64,000 bases of DNA. It comes from JAFCUW01 sp049898325 (lineage in GTDB: Bacteria > Pseudomonadota > Gammaproteobacteria > Burkholderiales > Burkholderiaceae_D). A program made the position numbers and the translations under genes. Numbering within the stretch: position 1 is the stretch's first letter; each line of letters starts with the position of its first letter. The stretch lies in assembly GCF_049898325.1 (NCBI RefSeq), contig NZ_JAFCXL010000003.1, positions 62,001-126,000 of the forward strand, in the 5' to 3' direction. The notes beneath the pieces were generated by a model that ran no database searches, was not told the origin of the DNA, and was given only the letters and a program-made list of their open reading frames with translations. This document shows positions 16,579 through 25,544 of the stretch, piece after piece.

Positions 16579-18687
16579 ATGGCGGGGCAAATTCTCAACC
16601 CTAACTTGCTGCTGGCAGTGCCACTGGCGCCGCTGGTCGGCTCGGCAATTGCCGGTCTGCTTGGCACGAAGTTCTTCGGCAACGTGGTCGGCCGCAAGGT
16701 TTCGACGGCAGCATGTATTCTTGGCGTGCTGATCGCATTGATCATCTCGGTGCATACCCTGTTGCTGGTCAACGACGGTTACTCCTTCAACCAGACCATC
16801 TACACGTGGATGACGGTGGGCGCGCTGAAAATGCAGGTCGGCTTCCAGATCGACGCCCTGTCGGCGATGATGATGTGCGTGGTGACCTTCGTGTCGCTGA
16901 TGGTGCACATCTACACCATCGGCTACATGGCGGAAGACGAAGGCTACAACCGCTTCTTCTCGTACATCTCGCTGTTTACCTTCTCGATGCTGATGCTGGT
17001 CATGGCCAACAACTTCCTCCAGCTGTTTTTCGGCTGGGAAGCGGTGGGCCTGGTCTCGTACCTGCTGATCGGTTTCTGGTACACCCGTCCGACGGCAATT
17101 TTCGCCAACATGAAAGCCTTCCTGGTCAACCGCGTGGGCGACTTCGGCTTCATTCTCGGTATCGGCCTGCTGCTCGCTTACGGCGGTTCGCTGGATTACC
17201 AGGAAATCTTCGCCAAGCGCGAAGCGCTGGCGACGATGCAAGTGGCCGCCACTGGCTGGCCCCTGCTGACGGCGGCCTGCATCTGCCTGTTCATCGGCGC
17301 GATGGGCAAATCGGCCCAGTTCCCCCTGCACGTGTGGCTGCCTGACTCGATGGAAGGCCCGACCCCGATCTCGGCGCTGATCCACGCGGCGACGATGGTT
17401 ACCGCCGGTATCTTCATGGTCTCGCGCATGTCGCCCCTGTTCGAACTGTCGGACACCGCCTTGTCGTTCGTGCTCGTGATCGGTTCCATCACGGCGCTGT
17501 TCATGGGTTTCCTGGGCATCATCCAGAACGACATCAAGCGCGTCGTCGCCTACTCGACCCTGTCGCAACTGGGCTACATGACGGTGGCACTGGGTTCGTC
17601 CGCCTACTCGATCGCCGTGTTCCACCTGATGACGCACGCCTTCTTCAAGGCGCTGCTGTTCCTGGGCGCCGGTTCTGTCATCATCGGCATGCACCACGAC
17701 CAGGACATCCGCAACATGGGCGGCCTGCGCAAGTACATGCCGATCACCTGGATCACGTCGCTGCTCGGTTCGCTGGCCCTGATCGGCACGCCGTTCTTCT
17801 CCGGCTTCTACTCGAAAGATTCGATCATCGAAGCGGTCCACGAGACACACATCTGGGGCGCCGGCTTTGCCAATTTCGCCGTGCTGGCTGGTGTGTTCGT
17901 CACCGCCTTCTACTCGTTCCGCATGTATTTCCTGGTATTCCACGGTAAAGAGCGTTTCGGTCAGCCGCACGCCCATGACCATGGCCACGACGCCAAGCAC
18001 GACGCCAAGCACGACGCCAAGCACGCTGACAAGCACGATGCCCACGACGCGCACGCCGAAGACGACCATGACGACCACGCCCACCATGGCCTGGCCCCGG
18101 GTCAGAAGCCGCACGAGTCGCCGTTCGTCGTCTGGTTCCCGCTCGTCATGCTGGCGATCCCGTCGGTCGTGATCGGTTACCTGACCATCGGTCCGATGCT
18201 GTTCGGCGACTTCTTCAAGGGCGTCATCTTTGTCGGTGAAAACCACAAGGCGGTCGAACTGCTGAAAGAGGAATACCACGGTCCGCTGGCCATGGCGATT
18301 CACTCGCTGACCAGTCTGCCGCTGTGGCTGGCCATCGGTGGCGTTGCCTCTGCTTACTACTGCTACATGATCAACCCGCGCGTTCCCGCCTGGTTCTTCA
18401 AGCACTTCCACGCCGTCCACACGCTGCTTGAGAACAAGTACTACATGGACAAGTTCAACGATGTCGTGTTCTCGGGCGGTGCCCGCCTGATCGGCAACGG
18501 TCTGTGGAACGTGGGCGACAAGGGCCTGATCGACGGCCTGATCGTCAACGGCAGCGCCAAACTGGTGGGCTGGTTCTCGTCGATCGTGCGCACTGCGCAG
18601 ACCGGCTACATCTACCACTATGCGTTCGTGATGATTCTCGGTGTGCTCGCCACGCTGATGTATTTCTTCCCGTTCTGGCACGCTTAA
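16579..18687 (+). CDS. nuoL: NADH-quinone oxidoreductase subunit L, with a His/Asp-rich insertion
   Basis: NuoL (ND5) is the distal antiporter-like proton pump subunit with the long lateral helix. The 702 residues contain the antiporter signatures 'FFGWEAVGLVSYLLIGFW' (key Glu) and 'KSAQFPLHVWLPDSMEGPTP' (key Lys). Between the antiporter core and the C-terminal lateral-helix region there is an insertion at residues 464-503 with 14 His in 40 residues. It includes three tandem DAKH units; the DNA there is a 12-bp repeat. It should sit in a surface loop; metal binding is possible but not shown. The length exceeds the E. coli subunit (613 aa). Confidence 0.97.
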   Translation: MAGQILNPNLLLAVPLAPLVGSAIAGLLGTKFFGNVVGRKVSTAACILGVLIALIISVHTLLLVNDGYSFNQTIYTWMTVGALKMQVGFQIDALSAMMMCVVTFVSLMVHIYTIGYMAEDEGYNRFFSYISLFTFSMLMLVMANNFLQLFFGWEAVGLVSYLLIGFWYTRPTAIFANMKAFLVNRVGDFGFILGIGLLLAYGGSLDYQEIFAKREALATMQVAATGWPLLTAACICLFIGAMGKSAQFPLHVWLPDSMEGPTPISALIHAATMVTAGIFMVSRMSPLFELSDTALSFVLVIGSITALFMGFLGIIQNDIKRVVAYSTLSQLGYMTVALGSSAYSIAVFHLMTHAFFKALLFLGAGSVIIGMHHDQDIRNMGGLRKYMPITWITSLLGSLALIGTPFFSGFYSKDSIIEAVHETHIWGAGFANFAVLAGVFVTAFYSFRMYFLVFHGKERFGQPHAHDHGHDAKHDAKHDAKHADKHDAHDAHAEDDHDDHAHHGLAPGQKPHESPFVVWFPLVMLAIPSVVIGYLTIGPMLFGDFFKGVIFVGENHKAVELLKEEYHGPLAMAIHSLTSLPLWLAIGGVASAYYCYMINPRVPAWFFKHFHAVHTLLENKYYMDKFNDVVFSGGARLIGNGLWNVGDKGLIDGLIVNGSAKLVGWFSSIVRTAQTGYIYHYAFVMILGVLATLMYFFPFWHA
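17989..18024 (+). repeat. 12-bp tandem repeat inside nuoL
   Basis: Three identical copies of GACGCCAAGCAC encode three DAKH units in the His-rich loop of NuoL. Because the unit is a multiple of three, copy changes keep the frame. Confidence 0.9.
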
Positions 18688-18711
18688 ACTAGATACGCAA
18701 AGATCAACAAC

Positions 18712-20202
18712 ATGATGTCTAACTACCCTCCGTACCTGAGCCTGGCGATCTGGCTCCCGATCCTGTTCGGCGCGATTGTTCTTGCAATCGGCCGCGACAG
18801 CAACCGCGGCCTGACCCGCTGGGTCACCATGCTGGGCTCGCTCGTGAGCCTGGCCGTGACGATCCCGCTCGTCATGCATTTCGACAATGCCGCGCACGGC
18901 ATGCAGTTCGTCGAATCGACCCCGTGGATCGGCCGCTTCAACATCCTCTACAGCCTGGGCGTGGACGGCTTGTCGCTGTGGTTCGTGCCGCTGACCGCTT
19001 TCATCCAGTGCGTGGTGGTGGTGTCGGCCTGGCAAGTGATTGAAGAGCGCGTGGCCCAGTACATGGGCTCCTTCCTGATCCTGTCCGGCCTGATGATCGG
19101 CGTGTTCTGCGCGCTCGACGGCCTGCTGTTCTACTTCTTCTTCGAAGCGACCCTGATCCCGATGTTCATCATCATCGGCGTGTTCGGTGGCGCCAACCGC
19201 GTGTATGCGTCGTTCAAGTTCTTCCTGTACACCTTCTTCGGTTCGCTGCTGACCCTGATTGCCATCATCTACCTGTACAACAAGTCCGGTGGCAGCTTCA
19301 GCATCCTCGAGTGGCACGCCCTGAAGTTGAGCATGCGCGAGCAGATCTTCATCTTCCTCGCCTTCCTGATGGCGTTTGCCGTCAAGGTGCCGATGTGGCC
19401 CGTGCACACCTGGCTGCCGGACGCCCACGTGGAAGCGCCAACGGGCGGCTCCGTCGTGCTGGCCGCGATCATGTTGAAACTCGGTGCGTACGGCTTCCTG
19501 CGGTTTTCCTTGCCGATCGCCCCTGACGCCAGCCACTACCTGGCCAACTTCATCATCACCCTGTCGCTGATCGCCGTCATCTACATCGGCCTGGTGGCGC
19601 TGGTGCAGAAAGACATGAAAAAACTGGTCGCGTACTCGTCGATCGCCCACATGGGTTTCGTCACGCTGGGCTTTTTCGTCTTCAATGAAATGGCCATGCA
19701 GGGCGGCATCGTGCAAATGATTTCGCACGGCTTCGTCTCCGGCGCCATGTTCCTGTCGATCGGCGTGCTGTACGACCGCATGCACTCGCGCCAGATCGCC
19801 GACTACGGCGGGGTGGTCAACCGCATGCCGAAATTCGCCGCCTTCTTCGTGCTGTTCTCGATGGCCAACGCGGGCTTGCCTGCCACCTCCGGCTTCGTCG
19901 GCGAGTTCATGGTCATCCTGGGCGCCACCCAGTTCAATTTCTGGATCGGCCTGCTGGCCGCCACCGCCCTGATCCTGGGCGCGGCGTACTCGCTGTGGAT
20001 GGTCAAGCGGGTGGTGTTCGGCCCGATCGGCAACAAGCACGTGGACGAATTGACCGACATGAACGGCCGCGAATTCGGCCTGTTCCTGGTGCTGGCCATT
20101 GCCGTGATCGCAATGGGTCTGTACCCGGCGCCGTTCACCGATACGATGCAAACCTCGGTGGCCGACCTGCTCAAGCATGTCGCCATCAGCAAACTGCCAT
20201 AA
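18712..20202 (+). CDS. nuoM: NADH-quinone oxidoreductase subunit M
   Basis: NuoM (ND4) is the second antiporter-like pump subunit. The 496-residue protein has about 14 helices with the proton-path residues in 'FFFEATLIPMFIIIG' (Glu) and 'KVPMWPVHTWLPDAHVEAPT' (Lys), plus 'KKLVAYSSIAHMGF'. Two ATG codons in a row (18712 and 18715) can serve as start. It lies 24 bases after nuoL and 6 before nuoN. Confidence 0.98.
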   Translation: MMSNYPPYLSLAIWLPILFGAIVLAIGRDSNRGLTRWVTMLGSLVSLAVTIPLVMHFDNAAHGMQFVESTPWIGRFNILYSLGVDGLSLWFVPLTAFIQCVVVVSAWQVIEERVAQYMGSFLILSGLMIGVFCALDGLLFYFFFEATLIPMFIIIGVFGGANRVYASFKFFLYTFFGSLLTLIAIIYLYNKSGGSFSILEWHALKLSMREQIFIFLAFLMAFAVKVPMWPVHTWLPDAHVEAPTGGSVVLAAIMLKLGAYGFLRFSLPIAPDASHYLANFIITLSLIAVIYIGLVALVQKDMKKLVAYSSIAHMGFVTLGFFVFNEMAMQGGIVQMISHGFVSGAMFLSIGVLYDRMHSRQIADYGGVVNRMPKFAAFFVLFSMANAGLPATSGFVGEFMVILGATQFNFWIGLLAATALILGAAYSLWMVKRVVFGPIGNKHVDELTDMNGREFGLFLVLAIAVIAMGLYPAPFTDTMQTSVADLLKHVAISKLP

Positions 20203-20208
20203 ATCAAA

Positions 20209-21696
20209 ATGATCCACACCACAAATCCCAATCTGGTCCCGCTGTACGCGGAAATCTTTCTGACGGTGGCCGCGTCGGCGATCCTGCTGATCGACATGTT
20301 CCTGTCGAAGCGCGCGGTCGCCTACTACCTGTCGCTGCTGACGCTGGCCGTCTGCGCCATGTTCAGCTGGGCCGACTACAGCGCCGGCACCACCGTGTAC
20401 ACCTTCGGCACGATGTTCGTGTCGGACCCGATGTCGAACCTGCTCAAGCTGTTCACCTACCTGACGGTGGGCATGACCTTGATCTATTCGCGCCAGTACG
20501 CCGGCGAGCGGGGCATGTTGTCCGGTAACCTGGGCGGCGAGTTCTACGTGCTGGCCCTGTTTTCGATGCTGGGCCAGATGGTGATGATTTCGGCCAATAA
20601 CATGCTGATCATCTACCTGGGCCTGGAGTTGATGTCGCTGTCGCTGTACGCGCTGGTGGCCCTGCGCCGCGATCATGCGGTCTCGACCGAAGCGGCGATG
20701 AAGTACTTTATTTTGGGCGCGCTTGCTTCCGGCTTCCTGCTGTATGGCATTTCGATGATCTACGGCGCCACCGGTTTCCTCGACATCAGCGAGATTTCCA
20801 AGATCATCGGCAGCGGCACCGTCAACAAGACCATCCTCACGTTCGGCATCGTCTTCATTGTTGCCGGCCTGGCCTTCAAACTGGGCGCCGTGCCCTTCCA
20901 CATGTGGGTGCCCGATGTCTATCAGGGCGCACCAACGGCGGTGACCTTGCTGCTGGGCGGCGCGCCCAAGCTGGCCACTTTTGCCATCGTGATCCGCCTG
21001 CTGGTCGAAGGCTTGCTGCCGCTGGCCATCGAGTGGCAGCAGATGCTGCTGGTGCTGGCCGTGCTGTCGCTGGCAGTGGGTAACCTGACCGCCATCGCGC
21101 AGACCAACCTCAAGCGCATGCTGGCTTATTCGACCATCGCGCAGATGGGCTTCGTGCTGCTGGGCCTGATGACGGGCGTGGTGGGCACCAGTTCGCTCAA
21201 CATGAACACCGCCTACAGCGCCGCCATGTATTACGCCATCACCTACGTGCTGACGACGGTGGGCACCTTCGGCCTGATCATGATGCTGGCGCGCGCTGGT
21301 TTTGAAGCGGAAGAAATTGCCGACTTCAAGGGCCTGGGCAAGCGCAGCCCATGGTTCGCCATCGTCATGACCGTGTTGATGTTCTCGCTGGCCGGCGTGC
21401 CGCCGATGATGGGCTTCATGGCCAAGTGGGCCGTGCTGCAATCTGTCGTCAACACCGGCATGGTGTGGCTGTCGGTGGTGGCGGTGATGTTCTCGCTGAT
21501 CGGCGCCTTCTACTACCTGCGCATCGTCAAGACCATCTGGTTCGACGAAGCGGTCGACAGTTCGCCCATCGCCGTGCCGGCCGACATGCGTGCCATGCTC
21601 TCGCTCAATGGCCTGGGCGTGGTGGTGCTGGGCGTGGTGCCAGGCTCGCTGCTGACGGCGTGCCTGCACAGCATCAGCAAGACCTTGAGCAGCTAA
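20209..21696 (+). CDS. nuoN: NADH-quinone oxidoreductase subunit N
   Basis: NuoN (ND2) is the antiporter-like subunit nearest the quinone module. The 495-residue protein has the conserved 'IYLGLELMSLSLYALVAL' (Glu) and 'KLGAVPFHMWVPDVYQGAPT' (Lys) segments and 'LKRMLAYSTIAQMGF'. It is the last nuo gene; DUF2818 and a NUDIX gene follow in the same direction with short gaps and are probably cotranscribed. Confidence 0.98.
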   Translation: MIHTTNPNLVPLYAEIFLTVAASAILLIDMFLSKRAVAYYLSLLTLAVCAMFSWADYSAGTTVYTFGTMFVSDPMSNLLKLFTYLTVGMTLIYSRQYAGERGMLSGNLGGEFYVLALFSMLGQMVMISANNMLIIYLGLELMSLSLYALVALRRDHAVSTEAAMKYFILGALASGFLLYGISMIYGATGFLDISEISKIIGSGTVNKTILTFGIVFIVAGLAFKLGAVPFHMWVPDVYQGAPTAVTLLLGGAPKLATFAIVIRLLVEGLLPLAIEWQQMLLVLAVLSLAVGNLTAIAQTNLKRMLAYSTIAQMGFVLLGLMTGVVGTSSLNMNTAYSAAMYYAITYVLTTVGTFGLIMMLARAGFEAEEIADFKGLGKRSPWFAIVMTVLMFSLAGVPPMMGFMAKWAVLQSVVNTGMVWLSVVAVMFSLIGAFYYLRIVKTIWFDEAVDSSPIAVPADMRAMLSLNGLGVVVLGVVPGSLLTACLHSISKTLSS

Positions 21697-21714
21697 GTTG
21701 ATGATTGCAAGCGC

Positions 21715-22017
21715 ATGAGTATCACCCTGGCGAGCTGGCTGCTGATCGCAGTGGCCGTGCTGCTCGCCAATTTGCCCTTTCTCACTGACAATCTGTTCGG
21801 TGTGATTCCCCGTCGCAGCCCCAAGCCCTTGTGGCTGCGCATGGTGGAACTGGCGCTGTTTTATGTGCTGGTGGGCTTGTTGGCGCGCCTGCTCGAAGGC
21901 CGCATCGGCAGCGTGTTCGCGCAGTCCAAAGAGTTTTACATGCTCACCGTGCCCCTGTTCGTCACCCTCGCTTTTCCCGGCTTCGTGCTACGCTACCTGA
22001 GCAAACGTTCACGCTGA
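21715..22017 (+). CDS. DUF2818 family membrane protein
   Basis: A 100-residue protein with three predicted membrane helices (about 6-22, 43-60 and 75-92) and a conserved-looking loop 'LPFLTDNLFGVIPRRSPK'. DUF2818 proteins are found next to nuoN in betaproteobacteria, and this one starts 18 bases after nuoN. That constant placement suggests a link to complex I assembly or activity, but no function has been established that I know of. Confidence 0.85.
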   Translation: MSITLASWLLIAVAVLLANLPFLTDNLFGVIPRRSPKPLWLRMVELALFYVLVGLLARLLEGRIGSVFAQSKEFYMLTVPLFVTLAFPGFVLRYLSKRSR

Positions 22018-22048
22018 ACGTTTTTCACTGTTTATTCCAGGAGCCTGC

Positions 22049-22606
22049 ATGAGCGACCGCCTTTCCGAAACCCGCATCGATGGGGCCTTGGCCTACGACG
22101 GCCACTTCCTCAAAGTCAACCGCGACCGCGTGCGCCTGCCCGATGGCGCCGAGACCCACCGCGAGTACATCCGTCATCCGGGCGCGGTGGTCATTTTGCC
22201 CCTGTTCGACGATGGCAGCGTGCTGCTGGAACGGCAATTTCGCTATCCGAACGCGCGCATTTTCACCGAATTCCCCGCTGGTAAAATTGATCCCGGTGAA
22301 GATCCGCTGGCCTGCGCCAAGCGCGAACTGGAAGAAGAGACCGGTTACACGGCATCGCGCTGGGATTTTGTCTGCACCATCCACAACGCCATTGCCTACT
22401 CGGACGAGCATCTCGACCTGTACCTGGCGCGCGACTTGCGCGCCGGTGTGGCGCGGCTCGACGAGGGCGAGTTCCTGGAAACGTATACCGTCACCGTGCC
22501 GGCCCTGCTCGAGATGGTCAAACGCGGTGAAGTCAGTGACGTCAAGACCATCATCGGCGCCTTCTGGCTCGAAAAAATCCTCGCCGGCACCTGGCAAGCT
22601 GGCTGA
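22049..22606 (+). CDS. NUDIX hydrolase (ADP-ribose pyrophosphatase-like)
   Basis: This 185-residue protein has a full Nudix box near residues 75-97: 'AGKIDPGED' followed by 'RELEEETGY', the GX5EX7REUXEEXGU pattern that binds Mg2+ and cleaves nucleoside diphosphate-X bonds. The upstream 'RHPGAVVILPLFDDGSVLLERQ'-type strand and the 'EFPAGKI' lead-in resemble ADP-ribose/NADH-type pyrophosphatases. The third position in the nuoN-DUF2818-NUDIX order is common in Burkholderiales. GGAG 5 nt before the ATG supports the start. The precise substrate is not determinable. Confidence 0.9.
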   Translation: MSDRLSETRIDGALAYDGHFLKVNRDRVRLPDGAETHREYIRHPGAVVILPLFDDGSVLLERQFRYPNARIFTEFPAGKIDPGEDPLACAKRELEEETGYTASRWDFVCTIHNAIAYSDEHLDLYLARDLRAGVARLDEGEFLETYTVTVPALLEMVKRGEVSDVKTIIGAFWLEKILAGTWQAG

Positions 22607-22623
22607 TCGCCGGCGCACCCACG

Positions 22624-23325
22624 ATGCCACCTGACGCCATGCTGGCACGATGGACGGGCGCGGCCTTTATCCTGGCGCTGGCGACATCGGCGCAGGCCGC
22701 CACCGCTTTTCAGACCCGCTGTGAAAACAGCATCGGCGCCACCGTCGCCACACTCGAATCGGGCAACAAGGGCTGGTCGATCGACAATAGCCTGACCTTG
22801 CGTACCTTGACGGCGATGAAAGGGCAGGGCACGGCCAGCGGTTTTGTGCTGGGCTTGACGCGGGCCGAATCACGCATCGCCATCGGCCTTGAAGGCAAAC
22901 TGCTGCTCGATCCGACCAGCGGCTACGAGTGCGTGGCGCCGAAGGTGCTGGTGAAACTGTTTTACCTGCCGATCGTGATTTACGTGGGCAGCGAGTTCGT
23001 GCCCGGCACCTGCGCGTACGAGGAAATACTTTCCCACGAGATGAGGCATCTCAAGGTCTACCTCGCCCATCTGCCGAAAGTGGAAGCAGCGGTGCGCGCG
23101 GCGCTGGACCAGCGCTTTATCGCCAAGCCCTTGTATGCGCCGGCGGGGCAGGCCAAGGCGCTGCTGCAGCAGGAAATGGACCGCCGCTGGATGCCCTTCA
23201 TCAAGGCATCGCTGGCGCAAGTGGAACCGCTGCAGGCGGTCATCGACTCGCCGCAAGAATATGCCCGCCTTAGCAAAGTTTGCAAAGGTGAGGTACAGTC
23301 CCTTTTGAGCCGCAAACGATCGTAA
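22624..23325 (+). CDS. Secreted protein with an HExxH motif, possible zinc protease
   Basis: A 233-residue protein with a signal peptide (hydrophobic core FILALATSAQAA, about residues 14-26). The mature part contains 'EEILSHEMRHLKVYLAHLP', with an HExxH-type zinc motif at residues 138-142 and a further His 8 residues on. The motif follows two Cys residues that could form a disulfide ('YECVAPK', 'GTCAYEE'). This suggests a small periplasmic metalloprotease, but I cannot assign it to a named family. The start is uncertain (ATG at 22624 or 22639; neither has a strong ribosome site). The gene sits between the NUDIX gene and ispD. Confidence 0.6.
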   Translation: MPPDAMLARWTGAAFILALATSAQAATAFQTRCENSIGATVATLESGNKGWSIDNSLTLRTLTAMKGQGTASGFVLGLTRAESRIAIGLEGKLLLDPTSGYECVAPKVLVKLFYLPIVIYVGSEFVPGTCAYEEILSHEMRHLKVYLAHLPKVEAAVRAALDQRFIAKPLYAPAGQAKALLQQEMDRRWMPFIKASLAQVEPLQAVIDSPQEYARLSKVCKGEVQSLLSRKRS

Positions 23326-23336
23326 AGAACAGCAGC

Positions 23337-24077
23337 ATGCACAGTCTCTCCCCGCGTTATTTCGCCTTGATCCCGGCAGCCGGCGTGGGCGCCCGCATGC
23401 AGGCCAGCGGCCCCAAGCAATATCTGCCCCTCGCCGGCAAGGCCATGCTCTCGCACACCCTCGGCGCCTTCGCCGGCGCCGCCTCCATCGCCCACAGCTT
23501 CGTCGTCGTCAGCGCCGACGATGGCCTGATCGACGCGGTGGTGGCGCCATTCGATGCGCACGCCTCCGTGTTGCGCTGCGGCGGCGTCACCCGCATGGAT
23601 TCAATTTTAAACGGCTTGCAGGCGATGGCGGGCACGGTGTCGGATGATGACTGGATCCTGGTCCACGACGCCGCCCGGCCCGGCCTGACGCCCGCCCTGA
23701 TCGAACAGCTGATCGACACCGTCGGCGCGCACCCGGTGGGCGGCCTGCTGGCCCTGCCCGTGGTCGATACCGTCAAGCATGCGGGCAACGGTGACGGCGG
23801 GGCAGCGTCCTTGCGCACGGTGCCGCGCGATGGCCTGTGGCTGGCGCAGACCCCGCAGATGTTCCGCTTTGCGCTGCTGCGCGAGGCCTTGACCAGCGCC
23901 CGCGAAGGCGGCGCGGCCGACGCCATCACCGACGACGCCAGCGCCATCGAAGCGATCGGCCTGGTCCCCGTGCTGGTCGAAGGCCATCCCTGCAATTTGA
24001 AAGTGACGCTGCCACGCGACATCGAGATCGCCTCGATGTACCTGGCGGCAGCGGCATCCACCCCCACCCAACCGTGA
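23337..24077 (+). CDS. ispD: 2-C-methyl-D-erythritol 4-phosphate cytidylyltransferase
   Basis: IspD couples CTP to methylerythritol phosphate in the MEP route to isoprenoids. The 246 residues begin with the nucleotide-binding 'LIPAAGVGARMQASGPKQYL' (Gly-rich loop, Lys and Arg contacts) and include 'VHDAARPGLTP' and the terminal 'PCNLKVTLPRDIEIA' motif. It is followed 6 bases later by ispF, the common ispDF pair. Confidence 0.97.
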   Translation: MHSLSPRYFALIPAAGVGARMQASGPKQYLPLAGKAMLSHTLGAFAGAASIAHSFVVVSADDGLIDAVVAPFDAHASVLRCGGVTRMDSILNGLQAMAGTVSDDDWILVHDAARPGLTPALIEQLIDTVGAHPVGGLLALPVVDTVKHAGNGDGGAASLRTVPRDGLWLAQTPQMFRFALLREALTSAREGGAADAITDDASAIEAIGLVPVLVEGHPCNLKVTLPRDIEIASMYLAAAASTPTQP

Positions 24078-24083
24078 ACTGAC

Positions 24084-24599
24084 ATGGCACTCGCATCCTA
24101 CAACCCCGCCCCCCCGTTTCGCATTGGCACCGGCTATGACTGTCACGCCCTGGTCGCCGGCCGCAAGCTCATTATTGGCGGCGTCACCATCCCGCACCGG
24201 GTGGGCCTGTTCGGCCATTCCGACGCCGACGTGCTGCTGCACGCCATCATCGACGCCATGCTGGGCGCCGCCGCGCTGGGCGACATCGGCAAGCATTTCC
24301 CCGACACGGACCCGATGTTCGCCGGCGCCGACTCGCGCACGCTGCTGCGCGAAGTGGCGCACCGCGTCGTCGCCACCGGCTACACCATCGGCAATATCGA
24401 CGCCACCATCATCGCCCAGGCGCCGAAGATGGCGCCGCACATCGCCCAGATGGTCTCGCGCATCGCCGAGGATATTGGCGTGTCGCCCCAGCAAGTCAAC
24501 ATCAAGGCCAAGACGAACGAAAAACTCGGTTACCTGGGCCGCGAAGAGGGCATGGCGGCCGAGGCGATCTGCCTGCTGATCAAGGCGCCGGCCCTGTAG
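24084..24599 (+). CDS. ispF: 2-C-methyl-D-erythritol 2,4-cyclodiphosphate synthase
   Basis: IspF cyclises CDP-methylerythritol 2-phosphate, releasing CMP, in the MEP pathway; it works as a zinc-containing trimer. 'RIGTGYDCHAL' supplies the Asp19 and His21 metal ligands, 'GLFGHSDADVLLHAIIDA' the further His, and 'GDIGKHFPDTDP' the substrate loop. The 171-residue length is close to normal (about 160) with a short N-terminal extension. Its 3' end overlaps the convergent EamA gene by 20 bases. Confidence 0.98.
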   Translation: MALASYNPAPPFRIGTGYDCHALVAGRKLIIGGVTIPHRVGLFGHSDADVLLHAIIDAMLGAAALGDIGKHFPDTDPMFAGADSRTLLREVAHRVVATGYTIGNIDATIIAQAPKMAPHIAQMVSRIAEDIGVSPQQVNIKAKTNEKLGYLGREEGMAAEAICLLIKAPAL

Positions 24600-25488
24600 C
24601 GGGCGCCGCGGCGGTCGGCCTGCGCGTGAGCGTGCTGCCCGCGCAGGCGGCCGAGACGCAGGCGATGCCAGCGCATTGCAGCGCGCTCAACACTTCGCCC
24701 AGGATCAGCCAGCCGGCCACGGCGCTGACCGCCGGCGAAGCACTGAGCAGCACGCCGAACACATTGGCCGGCAAGTGGCGCATGGCAAACATGTCGAGCA
24801 CATACGGCAACATGCTCGATAAAATGGCGATACCGAGCCCCACCGCCAGTACCGCCGGCGCCAAGAGCAAGGTGCCCGCCTGCACGGCGCCCAGCGGCAC
24901 GATGAACAGGGCGGCGACGAGCATGCCGGCGGCCACCGCCTGGTTGCCGTGCCGCGCCACGCGGGCGCCGGCGAAAATGTACAGTCCCCAGCACAGGGCC
25001 GCGCCCAGCGCGTAGGCGACCCCGGCCGGATCGAGGCGGCCGTGCACGGCCCCCAGCGGCAGCAGCGCCAGCCCCAGCAACGACAAGCCGATCCACAGGA
25101 AATCGATGGCGCGGCGCGAGCTCACCAGCGCCGCGCCCAGCGGACCGATCACTTCGATGGAAACGGCGATGCTGACGGGAATGGTGGAAAAGGCGCGGTA
25201 GATGAGCAGGTTCATCAGGCCCATGGTGAGGCCATAGGCGAGCAGATCGCGCCAGCTGGCGCGGCCCCACAGTTGCCATGGGCGGAACACCAGCGCCAGC
25301 ACCAGCGCCGACAGCCCCAGCCGCAGCGCCGCCACCCCCTCGGCGCCCACCAGCGGAAACAGCGATTTGCCAATCGCCGCCCCGGTCTGTACCGATACCA
25401 GTCCCAGCAGCGCCGCCAGGGTGGGGGCCGCTGCGCCTTGCTGCCAGCCTGAATGGTTCCCTCGATCGCTGTCACGCACTGTCGTCAT
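24580..25488 (-). CDS. EamA/DMT-family exporter (RhtA-like)
   Basis: An inner-membrane protein of 302 residues with ten predicted helices in two EamA halves. The start of the core ('SVQTGAAIGKSLFPLVGAEG') and 'LLSASPAVSAVAGWLILGE' near the end resemble the RhtA/YbiF threonine-homoserine exporters, so amino-acid or metabolite export is likely but not proven. The ATG at 25488 has GGAG only one base away; a GTG three codons later has GGAG at a better distance (10 nt). It follows the thioesterase gene by 56 bases on the same strand, so the two may form an operon. Confidence 0.8.
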   Translation of the reverse strand: MTTVRDSDRGNHSGWQQGAAAPTLAALLGLVSVQTGAAIGKSLFPLVGAEGVAALRLGLSALVLALVFRPWQLWGRASWRDLLAYGLTMGLMNLLIYRAFSTIPVSIAVSIEVIGPLGAALVSSRRAIDFLWIGLSLLGLALLPLGAVHGRLDPAGVAYALGAALCWGLYIFAGARVARHGNQAVAAGMLVAALFIVPLGAVQAGTLLLAPAVLAVGLGIAILSSMLPYVLDMFAMRHLPANVFGVLLSASPAVSAVAGWLILGEVLSALQCAGIACVSAACAGSTLTRRPTAAAPATGPAP

Positions 25489-25544
25489 TCTCCAAAGGAA
25501 CAGTGCGCCAGCTTACACGGGCGCGGCCTAACGGTCGAGTCTGG

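Noticed and set aside
16567..21669. A 1700-codon open frame on the minus strand, antisense to nuoL-nuoN
   Set aside because: It is His/Gln/Arg/Asp-rich with no domain or ribosome site. Long antisense frames are expected opposite GC-rich genes with strong codon bias, and nuoL, nuoM and nuoN account for the region fully.
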